From NCBI GenBank assembly GCA_023427865.1, contig JAEYZV010000389.1, positions 1 through 8,021 on the forward strand: DNA of 8,021 nucleotides, written 5' to 3'. Of this stretch, positions 1-5,678 are shown piece by piece. The translations under genes were made by a program, and so were the position numbers. Position 1 is the stretch's first letter; each line of letters begins with the position of its first letter. The stretch comes from Acidobacteriota bacterium. Lineage in GTDB: Bacteria; Acidobacteriota; Vicinamibacteria; Vicinamibacterales; Vicinamibacteraceae. The notes under the pieces were generated by a model, which saw nothing but the letters and a program-made list of their open reading frames with translations, ran no database searches and was not told where the DNA came from.

Positions 1-66
1 GGCCAGCGCGTCGAGGGCGTCCCTCAACGCACCGGCCGTGATGCTCAATCGGGATGCATCGGTCAT
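1..66 (-). CDS. flgN: N-terminal fragment of a gene after flgM, probably flgN (export chaperone)
   Basis: Partial gene whose 3' part lies beyond the left edge. Only 22 codons are visible, from an ATG at 66-64, reading MTDASRLSITAGALRDALDA and on without a stop. A plausible Shine-Dalgarno GGAAGG lies about 10 bases upstream. It begins 34 bases after the flgM stop on the same strand. FlgN is the type III export chaperone for the hook-filament junction proteins FlgK and FlgL and usually follows flgM. The visible amphipathic start (leucine/alanine-rich with a charged face) is compatible with the all-helical FlgN fold, but 22 residues cannot prove it. The call therefore rests mainly on gene order. 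It could instead be another small flagellar gene. Confidence 0.5.
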   Translation of the reverse strand, partial: MTDASRLSITAGALRDALDALA

Positions 67-100
67 CCCACGCTCGCCTTCCGGCCGGGCCGCGCCCGAC

Positions 101-397
101 CTACCTGGCCATGAAGCTGTCGATCATGCGGTCGGCCAGGCGCACCGGGTCGTTGCCGATCTCCCCGGCAGCCAGCTTGGCCTTGGCACGCTCGACGACG
201 TCCTGGCGAATCTCCGGAGCCTTCTCGGCGGCATCGACCGCCTGACCGAGGAGGCGCGCGTCGGCCGACACCTGCACGCGGTCACCGCTGTCGGCCCCGC
301 CACGCGCCTGCTGCGCGCGCTGCTGCGCGGCCTTCTCGACCTGCTGGGCCTGGCCTGCGTCCTGTACGCCCGAGGGGCGATCGCCATGAATCTTCAT
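101..397 (-). CDS. flgM: FlgM, anti-sigma-28 factor
   Basis: Encodes a 98-residue protein of normal FlgM length. FlgM binds sigma-28 (FliA) in the cytoplasm and blocks late flagellar genes until the hook-basal body is finished. FlgM is then exported through the flagellar type III apparatus. The N-terminal half (about 1-38) is Gln/Ala-rich, polar and likely disordered. The C-terminal half (about 40-96) has the family pattern: a V-Q-V-S-A-D segment, then helices containing APEIR (60-64), a V-x-x-A-K-x-K-L-A-x-G segment (68-79), and the ending LADRMIDSFM (87-96). This is the sigma-binding part. The ATG at 397-395 has a strong Shine-Dalgarno (AGGAG, 6-base spacer). It lies 60 bases after flgJ and appears to have its own sigma-28 promoter (444-470), which would give the usual feedback loop. 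No signal peptide, as expected for a type III substrate. Confidence 0.93.
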   Translation of the reverse strand: MKIHGDRPSGVQDAGQAQQVEKAAQQRAQQARGGADSGDRVQVSADARLLGQAVDAAEKAPEIRQDVVERAKAKLAAGEIGNDPVRLADRMIDSFMAR

Positions 398-443
398 CGT
401 CTACTCCTGTCGCACACGGCGGGACGGCCGGCGCTTGTTCCAG

Positions 444-470
444 GAATCGGCAGCCGCTCACTGACCTTTA
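444..470 (-). promoter_or_regulatory. Predicted sigma-28 (FliA) promoter for flgM
   Basis: On the minus strand, TAAAGGTC (470-463) is followed by exactly 11 bases (462-452) and then GCCGATTC (451-444). The enterobacterial sigma-28 consensus is TAAAGTTT-N11-GCCGATAA, so each box matches at 6 of 8 positions with perfect spacing. The -35 box overlaps the last codons and the stop of flgJ. A start site near 437 would leave a leader of about 40 bases before the flgM ATG. A late, sigma-28-driven flgM promoter inside a longer operon is known in Salmonella. The match is seen directly; its activity is inferred. Confidence 0.72.
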
Positions 471-1351
471 ATGTCACTCGTCAAATTCCTGACGAACCGC
501 TCCGGGTCTACCCGCCGCCCGGCCTGCGTCACTTCGAAATGCAGGTGCGGTCCTGTCGATCTGCCGGTACTTCCCACCCGGCCGACCTGCTGTCCCTGCG
601 TCACCGTGTCACCCGCCTTCACGTCCAGCGACGACAGGTGGGCGTAGCGTGACTCGTAGCCGTTGTGATGCCGAATCAGGACCGTGAGGCCATACCCGCC
701 TTGATCCTCGGCCGCCACCACCGTTCCCGCGGCGGCAGCCGGGACCTGCGTGCCATAACGGGTTGCAAGGTCGATGCCGCCGTGGAACTTCGAATGGCCG
801 CGGAACGGGTCGGAGCGCCAGCCGTACGCCGAGCTCACGCATCCCCGCATTTCCAGCGCGAGATCGGCCGCGGGCCGCGGAGCGTCCGCCGTGACGGCGC
901 TCGGGCCCGGTCGGTTTGCCGACACCACCGCCACCGTGGGTGTCAGGGCGACGGTCGCCGCGGCAACGGCGGGCATCGTCGCAGCCACGTTCCCCTCGTT
1001 CGTCCGGGCGGACTCGCCTGCGGGCGCCGAGTCCTGCCGGCGCTGCCATGCGTCCACCAGCATCGGCGTCAGGCCCATGCCGCCCGCTCGTGCCAGATGC
1101 ATCGCCAACTCGCTGTCGATCGTCGAGGAGTAGGTCTCGTTGCCGAGCCCCTCGCCTTCCGCGTGCTCGTCGAGCAGCGACTTGCGCATCTGCTTGATCA
1201 TCTCGAGCATCAGCATCGATTCGAACTGCGCGGCAAGCTCGCCGAGCTTCTCCCGCTCGGCGGCAGGCGAGGCCGTCGCACGATCGAGCGTCGTCAGCCG
1301 ATCCGCACCGGGTGCCGGAAAGTCGATCGATGGTCTGGACTCGGAAGACAT
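458..1351 (-). CDS. flgJ: FlgJ-type rod-binding domain fused to an M23 (LytM-like) endopeptidase
   Basis: A 297-residue two-domain protein. Residues about 30-105 form the FlgJ rod-binding domain: AAQFESMLMLEMIKQMRKSL (40-59), a Y-S-S-T-I-D segment (74-79) and a GGMGL segment (90-94). This part acts as the rod cap during assembly. Residues about 106-165 are a low-complexity Ala/Pro/Thr/Val linker. Residues about 170-287 are an M23 peptidase with all expected residues: HGGID (H190, D194), YAH (H238) and HLHFE (H269, H271). By analogy with LytM, H190, D194 and H271 bind zinc, while H238 and H269 are catalytic. It should cut peptide cross-links so the rod can pass the wall. There is no signal peptide, consistent with export through the flagellar apparatus. 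In beta/gamma-proteobacterial FlgJ this position holds a GH73 glucosaminidase instead. The ATG at 1351 lies 7 bases after flgI with no clear Shine-Dalgarno, so coupling to flgI is likely. Confidence 0.9.
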   Translation of the reverse strand: MSSESRPSIDFPAPGADRLTTLDRATASPAAEREKLGELAAQFESMLMLEMIKQMRKSLLDEHAEGEGLGNETYSSTIDSELAMHLARAGGMGLTPMLVDAWQRRQDSAPAGESARTNEGNVAATMPAVAAATVALTPTVAVVSANRPGPSAVTADAPRPAADLALEMRGCVSSAYGWRSDPFRGHSKFHGGIDLATRYGTQVPAAAAGTVVAAEDQGGYGLTVLIRHHNGYESRYAHLSSLDVKAGDTVTQGQQVGRVGSTGRSTGPHLHFEVTQAGRRVDPERFVRNLTSDIKGQ

Positions 1352-1358
1352 GAGGGCG

Positions 1359-2486
1359 CTAGATGATCACGATCTCGGCGCGAAGCGAGCCTGCGGCCTT
1401 CAGGGCCTGCACGATGGCGATGATGTCGCGCGGCGTGACGCCGAGCGAGTTCAGGGCGCGAACGACGGCGTCGAGGGTCACCCCCTCGTCCATCGCGATG
1501 AGCCGCGCGTCCTGTTCCCGCACGTCGACCTGCTGGTTCGGCACGACCACGGTTTCAGCGCGCGACGGGCCGAACGACGGGTTCGGCTGCGACACGTCGA
1601 ACCGTGTCGAGATCCGCACCGCGAGCGTGCCGTGCGCAACCGCGGCGGCGCCGAGGGTCACCTGTGCGCCCACGACGACCGTGCCGGTCCGCTCGTTGAT
1701 GACCACGCGCGCCGGCATGTCCGATTCCACCGGCAGCGGCTCGAGGCGCGCCATCATCTCGGGAATGTTGCCGCGGTAATGGGCGGGCACGGCGATGGCG
1801 ACGGTCGCCGGATCGAGCGCCCTCGCGCTGCCCGTGCCGAGCGCGCTGTCGACGACTGCAGCCAGCCGCGAGGCGGTCGTGAAGTCCGGCGTGTTGAGTG
1901 CCAGCATCACCTGATCGCCGTCGGGCACCGCGCCGGTCGGCGGCACCTGTACCAGTGCGCCGCCCGGCACACGCCCGGCGGTGAGGTGGTTCACCTGCAC
2001 GCCGTTGGCCGCGTTGCCGCCGCCGAACCCGCCGAGCGTCAGCGGACCCTGGGCGAGCGCCACGACCTGGCCGTCCATGCCGCGCAGCGGCGTCGGCACC
2101 AGCGTGCCGCCCTGCAGGCTGCGCGCATCGCCGATAGACGAGACCAGGATGTCGAGGCGCACCCCGGGACGCGCGAATGCCGGCAGTTCGGCGCTGACCA
2201 TCACTGCCGCGATGTTCTCCACCTTCATCATCTCGGGCGTCACGACCACGCCGAAGCGTTCGAGCGCATTGGCGAGCGAGAGGTTGGTGAACAGCGTCTG
2301 GCGCTTGTCGCCGGTCCGGTTCAGGCCGATGACCAGGCCGTATCCGATGAGCGGCGCGGGCCGCACGCCGACGAGCGAGGCGACGTCCTTGACGCGCATC
2401 GGCGGTCCGCCGCGCGCCACGAGCGGCGCATTGCCCGCCACGAGCACCGCTGCCACCACACACACTGCTGCCAACACGCGCACCAT
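1359..2486 (-). CDS. flgI: FlgI, flagellar P-ring protein
   Basis: Encodes 375 residues, the usual FlgI length. FlgI forms the P ring around the distal rod in the periplasm/peptidoglycan layer. After an N-terminal hydrophobic export signal (about 1-25) comes the family hallmark MRVKDVASLVGVRPAPLIGY (30-49) followed by GLVIGLNRTGD. Further family segments include NIAAVMV, DILVSSIGDARSLQGGTL, and the C-terminal VRALNSLGVTPRDIIAIVQA, with the ending GSLRAEIVII. The mature protein has no cysteine, so it cannot form the disulfide known in enterobacterial FlgI. The ATG at 2486-2484 is preceded by AAAGGGTG at Shine-Dalgarno distance. This site directly abuts the first copy of the 55-bp hairpin repeat. 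The chaperone gene flgA lies two genes upstream. Confidence 0.97.
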   Translation of the reverse strand: MVRVLAAVCVVAAVLVAGNAPLVARGGPPMRVKDVASLVGVRPAPLIGYGLVIGLNRTGDKRQTLFTNLSLANALERFGVVVTPEMMKVENIAAVMVSAELPAFARPGVRLDILVSSIGDARSLQGGTLVPTPLRGMDGQVVALAQGPLTLGGFGGGNAANGVQVNHLTAGRVPGGALVQVPPTGAVPDGDQVMLALNTPDFTTASRLAAVVDSALGTGSARALDPATVAIAVPAHYRGNIPEMMARLEPLPVESDMPARVVINERTGTVVVGAQVTLGAAAVAHGTLAVRISTRFDVSQPNPSFGPSRAETVVVPNQQVDVREQDARLIAMDEGVTLDAVVRALNSLGVTPRDIIAIVQALKAAGSLRAEIVII

Positions 2487-2496
2487 CGTTCACCCT

Positions 2497-2638
2497 TTCG
2501 GCCACGCTCGGAGAGCGGGCCCTACCTTCGCGCGGAGAGCGGGCCCCTGCCTTCGGCCACGCTCCGAGAGCGGGCCCTACCTCGCTCGGAGAGCGGGCCC
2601 TGGCTTTTCGGCCACGCTCGGAACGCGAGCCGCACCTT
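2497..2638. repeat. 55-bp tandem repeat made of small hairpins (GAGAGCGGGCCC core)
   Basis: The block TTCGGCCACGCTC starts at 2497, 2552 and 2607, giving an exact 55-bp period for two full units (2497-2551, 2552-2606) and a decayed third unit to about 2638. The first 31 bases of units 1 and 2 differ at one position. Each full unit carries two copies of GAGAGCGGGCCC, at 2511-2522, 2535-2546, 2566-2577 and 2589-2600. Three of the four cores are preceded by CGCTC, giving a perfect 5-bp stem with a 3-base loop (CGCTC-GGA-GAGCG, or CGA in the loop). The core at 2535 has one stem mismatch. GGGCCC is itself self-complementary. No protein-coding role is likely. Confidence 0.85.
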
Positions 2639-2640
2639 GC

Positions 2641-2729
2641 GGTACCCGGCACCCGGTACCCGATATCCGGTCCCTTGCGCTACGCGCTCCCCACTCCCCG
2701 TTACCCGCTACCCGCTACCCGCTACCCGC
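2641..2729 (-). repeat. GGGTAGC-type heptamer arrays, potential G-quadruplex
   Basis: Read on the minus strand from just after the flgH stop, seven heptamers run in register (2727-2679): GGGTAGC three times, then GGGTAAC, GGGGAGT, GGGGAGC and GCGTAGC. After a 10-base spacer beginning GCAAGG (2678-2669), four more follow (2668-2641): GGATATC, GGGTACC, GGGTGCC and GGGTACC. A second GCAAGG (2640-2635) follows this block. Each unit tends to keep the leading GGG and final C while the middle varies. The first block has at least four GGG runs with 4-base loops on the RNA-sense strand, which fits the G3-N1-7 quadruplex pattern. The array starts two bases past the flgH TGA. Confidence 0.85.
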
Positions 2730-3434
2730 TCAGAAGATCTTGTTCATCACGCGCACCAGCCAGCCCGGCTTCAGGTTGTCCTTCATCAACCCGCGGCCGT
2801 AGTACTGGATGCGCAGCTGCGCGATCTGTGTCGAGAGCACCTGGTTGTTGCGCCGTACGTCCTGGGGACGCGCGATCCCCGTGAGCACGACGATCTGGCG
2901 CTCACCGTTGACGTCGAGCTCCCGGACGGCCTCGAGCACGAGGTCGCCATTGGGCAGCACTTCCGACACGCGTGCCGTCATCGTCGCGGTGAGCATGCTC
3001 GTCCGCGTCGTCGTGCCGCCCCCCTTGAACTCGCTCTCGGCGCTCGTACTCGCGAGATTGCCCGGGTTGACCACCGATGGCAGCTTCGTCTCGAGGCCGA
3101 ACAGCGTCGGCACGCCCGCGCTCGCACTGCTGCGCTTGTCCAGTTGGGCATCGGCGGTGCCCGCCGCTTCGATGTTCTCGATCACGCGCACGGTGAGGAG
3201 GTCGTTCACATTGCGCGCGCGCCGGTCCGACGTGAGCCCGGTGATCCAGTCGAGCGACGGCTCGTCGGCGTGCGACACCGAAGCCCGTGCGAGCGCGCGG
3301 GCCGTCTCGAGGTGCCGCGCCACTGCCGTGTCGTAGGCGTCCTTCGTGGCGTTGGCCTTCTGGGCCTGTGCCTCACCGGCCAGCGCCAGGCACCACGCGC
3401 CAGCGATCGCCGCCACCATCCACCTACGAACCAT
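2730..3434 (-). CDS. flgH: FlgH, flagellar L-ring protein (no lipobox)
   Basis: Encodes 234 residues, close to the usual FlgH size. FlgH forms the L ring in the outer membrane around the rod. The family pattern runs from SDRRARNVNDLLTVRVIENI (69-88), through a Lys/Arg-Ser-Ser segment and GLETKLP, to FKGGGTTTRTSMLTATMTAR, LPNGDLVLEA, and an ending containing IQYYGRGL. The N-terminus (about 1-24) is a signal peptide ending AQA before Q25. FlgH is normally a lipoprotein. Here the only N-terminal cysteine (C15) lies inside the hydrophobic core in an A-G-A-W-C context, which is not a lipobox. The ATG at 3434 overlaps the end of flgA by 11 bp and has GAGG six bases upstream, inside flgA. M6 is a possible alternative start. 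Confidence 0.95.
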   Translation of the reverse strand: MVRRWMVAAIAGAWCLALAGEAQAQKANATKDAYDTAVARHLETARALARASVSHADEPSLDWITGLTSDRRARNVNDLLTVRVIENIEAAGTADAQLDKRSSASAGVPTLFGLETKLPSVVNPGNLASTSAESEFKGGGTTTRTSMLTATMTARVSEVLPNGDLVLEAVRELDVNGERQIVVLTGIARPQDVRRNNQVLSTQIAQLRIQYYGRGLMKDNLKPGWLVRVMNKIF

Positions 3435-4122
3435 GCAGCACCTCGACGACGTCCTCTGCCACCACGCGCCCGCGCAGCCGCTTGCGGCTGTCGGGGTTCA
3501 CCACGATCACCGTTTCGCCGAGGCCGCCCGACTGGGCGGCGATGGCGCGTCCGCGCACCTCGAGTGCGCCGTCGCGGGCCACGGTCACCACCTCGCTGCC
3601 CGACGACACGAGCGGCTGCACCACGATGACCATGGCGGTGACGATGTCGCCCTCGCGCAACGCACCACGCGTCGTTGCGTCCAGCGCCTGGGTCATCGCC
3701 GGCAGCGCCGCGAGCGGCTGGCGCCCGACGTCGGCCCTGACCTGTTCCACGAGCTCGGGCGCCAGCACCGTCCCGGCGTCGATCGCCCGGGTGGCGCGCA
3801 GGTGCGGCGCAACGACGCGGACGTCTGCGGTGAGGCGACCGACGCGCCGTGTCCCGTCCCCGCCATAGAGCACGAAACGCACCCGTCCGGCCGTGCGGCT
3901 CGACGGCTCCGGTACCGCACGGCCGATGACATCGGCACGCGGGACGAGCGACAGCACGGGCGAGGTGAGCGTCACGTCGGCATCGCCGCCGAATGCCTCG
4001 TGGACGGCATCCCTGGCGGCAGCCACGGCCGCGTCGACGCTGGTCTGCGCGCTCGCCGCCAGGGCCACGGCCCAGAGCGCGAACGTTGCCAGCCCGATTC
4101 GCGCCAGGCGATCAGCGGGCAA
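3424..4122 (-). CDS. flgA: FlgA, P-ring assembly chaperone (TTG start)
   Basis: Encodes 232 residues. FlgA is a periplasmic chaperone that helps FlgI polymerise into the P ring. A signal peptide covers about 1-25, ending ASA before Q26. The middle (about 105-170) is the SAF domain with the pattern RAIDAGTVLAPELVE. The C-terminal part carries the family ending GLGETVIVVNPDSRKRLRGR (190-209). The start is TTG at 4122-4120: an in-frame stop lies just upstream (4129-4131), no ATG or GTG precedes the signal peptide, and AGGTG sits at ribosome-binding distance. The gene overlaps flgG by 11 bp and flgH by 11 bp. The rare start may hold down expression of this catalytic-level chaperone relative to the structural genes, which is inference. 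Confidence 0.93.
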   Translation of the reverse strand: MPADRLARIGLATFALWAVALAASAQTSVDAAVAAARDAVHEAFGGDADVTLTSPVLSLVPRADVIGRAVPEPSSRTAGRVRFVLYGGDGTRRVGRLTADVRVVAPHLRATRAIDAGTVLAPELVEQVRADVGRQPLAALPAMTQALDATTRGALREGDIVTAMVIVVQPLVSSGSEVVTVARDGALEVRGRAIAAQSGGLGETVIVVNPDSRKRLRGRVVAEDVVEVLHGS

Positions 4123-4900
4123 GGTTGTTCACCTGCGCGAGCATCTCGTCGGCCGTGCGAATCACCTTGGAGTTGGCCTCGTACGCGCGCTGGCCGAGGA
4201 TCATGTTCACCATCTCCTCGACGATGCTCACGTTGGATTCTTCGAGGAACCCCTGCTGCAGCGTGCCGAGGCCGTCGGTGCCCGGCAGGCCGGTGATGGC
4301 GTCGCCCGAGGCGGTGGTGACGGTGAACAGGTTGCTGCCCATCGCATGCAGCCCCGCGGGGTTCTGGAAGGCGGCGATCTGGATGGAGCCGACCTGCTGC
4401 GGCGCGCTCTCGCCGGCTACGGTGGCCGACACGACGCCGTCCTTGGCGATGGTCACCGACACGGCATTCGGCGGAATGGTGATCGACGGCTCGAGCACGT
4501 AGCCCTCGTTGGTCACGAGCGTGCCCTCCTGGTTCACGTGCAGGTTCCCGGAGCGCGTGTACGCCAGCTGCCCGTCGGGCAGGGTGACCTGGAGGAAGCC
4601 GCGTCCCTCGATCGCGACGTCGTAGGGGGCGTTGGTGGCGCGCAGGTTGCCGCTCGCGAAATCACGCGAGATGGCGACCGGCTTGGCGCCGAGACCGAGC
4701 TCCATGCCGACCGGCGACTCCGCGGTGGCATCGGTGGGCGTGCCCGGCGCGGTGACCTGCTGGTACACGAGGTCCTCGAACTCGACGCGGCTCTTCTTGA
4801 AACCCGACGTGTTCACGTTGGCCAGGTTGTGCGCGATGTTGTCGATGTTGGCCTGCTGGGCATTCATGCCGCTCGCGGCGGTGTACATCGCTCGAATCAT
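4112..4900 (-). CDS. flgG: FlgG, distal rod protein
   Basis: Encodes 262 residues, the standard length for FlgG. FlgG builds the distal rod, the part that passes through the P and L rings. The N-terminal rod signature covers about 4-35, including NLANVNTSGFKKSR. The FlgG-specific stretch after YQQV (46-49), ending GLGAKPVAISR, is present, followed by YDVAIEGRGFLQV and YTRSGN. The C-terminal helix has SNVSIVEEMVNMILGQRAYE followed by NSKVIRTADEML. This is the complete D0-D1 arrangement with no truncation. The ATG at 4900 has GAGGA about 6 bases upstream. It lies 52 bp after flgF and overlaps flgA by 11 bp. The protein has no signal peptide because it leaves by the flagellar type III route. Confidence 0.98.
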   Translation of the reverse strand: MIRAMYTAASGMNAQQANIDNIAHNLANVNTSGFKKSRVEFEDLVYQQVTAPGTPTDATAESPVGMELGLGAKPVAISRDFASGNLRATNAPYDVAIEGRGFLQVTLPDGQLAYTRSGNLHVNQEGTLVTNEGYVLEPSITIPPNAVSVTIAKDGVVSATVAGESAPQQVGSIQIAAFQNPAGLHAMGSNLFTVTTASGDAITGLPGTDGLGTLQQGFLEESNVSIVEEMVNMILGQRAYEANSKVIRTADEMLAQVNNLAR

Positions 4901-4952
4901 GTGTGGTCCTCGATCTGTCGATTACCGGTCTGCCGGAGACCTGTCCGGACTC

Positions 4953-5678
4953 CTAGCGGCGGCCAAGCTCCGTGATGGCACGCCCATCGAGCTCGGTGTT
5001 CAGGATGTTCATGCCCCGCTGCAGGGCCTCGAACCCGCGTGCGACCTCGGTGAGCGCGACCATGCGGTCCACGACCGACACGTTGGAAGCTTCGAGCGTG
5101 CCCGCGCGGACCGCGACGCCCGACGCCTCCGCCGGGGTGGCGGCGGATGGCGCGCGGAAGCGGCCGAGATCCTCCCGCTGCAGTCCGCTGTAGTCATCGA
5201 AATCGACGACCCGCAGCTTGCCGACGCTCTGTGCCCCGACACTCACCGTGCCGTCGTCGGCCACGCTGACCGCGCCGCCCCGGCCCACCCTCAACGCGCC
5301 GGTCGTCGTCTGCACGGGGTGCCCATCGGCGGTCGTCACCGTGCCGTCGGCCGCGAGCGAGAAGTTGCCGTTGCGCGTGTAGCGCGGCCCCTGGGGCGTG
5401 TCGACGACGAAGAAGCCGCGGCCCTCGATCGCGAAGTCGAGATCACGTCCCGTCCTCTCGAGCGAGCCTGCCCGGAAGTCCAGGTGACCGGGCCCCGGCG
5501 CGACGTCGACCGCCGCCTGCAAGGCCTTGCCGAAGTCGGGCCGCTCGGCGGCGTTGGTGGTGACGCGCTCGGCCTTGTAACCAGCCGTCTTCGCGTTGGC
5601 GATGTCGCCCGCGAGCCGATCGAGCTGCGCCATCCGCGTGCGCAGTCCACTCAACGCTGCGTAAGTGCCGCCTGCCAT
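4953..5678 (-). CDS. flgF: FlgF, proximal rod protein
   Basis: Encodes 241 residues, a normal FlgF length. FlgF is one of the rod subunits between the MS ring and FlgG. The N-terminal rod domain (about 5-36) is divergent: the usual NLAN-NTTGFK segment reads DIANAKTAGYK. The central signature is clear, with LDFAIEGRGFFVV and RYTRNGNF. The C-terminus has LEASNVSVVDRMVALTEVAR, then FEALQRGMNILN. Position directly before flgG separates it from FlgG, which is better conserved here and has the FlgG-specific stretch. The ATG at 5678 has GGAG 5 bases upstream. It overlaps the end of the upstream MshEN-type gene by 28 bp, so that gene is co-transcribed and probably coupled. Confidence 0.94.
   Translation of the reverse strand: MAGGTYAALSGLRTRMAQLDRLAGDIANAKTAGYKAERVTTNAAERPDFGKALQAAVDVAPGPGHLDFRAGSLERTGRDLDFAIEGRGFFVVDTPQGPRYTRNGNFSLAADGTVTTADGHPVQTTTGALRVGRGGAVSVADDGTVSVGAQSVGKLRVVDFDDYSGLQREDLGRFRAPSAATPAEASGVAVRAGTLEASNVSVVDRMVALTEVARGFEALQRGMNILNTELDGRAITELGRR

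Larger units (their letters stand above)
2487..2729. other. Repeat-filled flgH-flgI intergenic region
   Basis: This 243-bp gap is the only long non-coding stretch in the window; the other junctions are overlaps or gaps of 60 bp or less. Almost all of it is repeats: a 55-bp hairpin repeat (2497-2638) next to flgI, and heptamer arrays (2641-2729) next to flgH. Only about 10 bases at the flgI end, which hold its ribosome binding site, are not repeat. I see no sigma-28 or sigma-54 promoter here and no classical terminator with a U run. Confidence 0.85.

Noticed and set aside
741..755. Sigma-54-like box TGGCACG on the minus strand within flgJ
   Set aside because: The -24-like box is good, but the sequence at the -12 position is TCCC, not TTGC. 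It lies deep in the coding region.
1555..2652. 365-codon minus-strand frame through the hairpin repeat into flgI
   Set aside because: Its start lies in the repeat array, giving an artificial ARSPSE-type peptide repeat, and the rest is flgI read in the wrong frame.
2497..2729. Possible CRISPR array
   Set aside because: The units are contiguous tandem repeats with no unique spacers of even length, and there are no cas genes.
1140..3629. 829-codon plus-strand open frame
   Set aside because: It runs antisense to flgJ, flgI, flgH and part of flgA, is Arg/His/Ala-rich with no recognisable domain, and crosses the repeat block. High GC content suppresses stops in this frame.
4927..4950. Hairpin in the flgF-flgG gap (GGTCT-CCGGC-AGACC) and a nearby GTCCGGAC palindrome
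   Set aside because: Only a 5-bp stem, no U run, and flgG has its own ribosome binding site in the same operon, so I do not call a terminator or operator.
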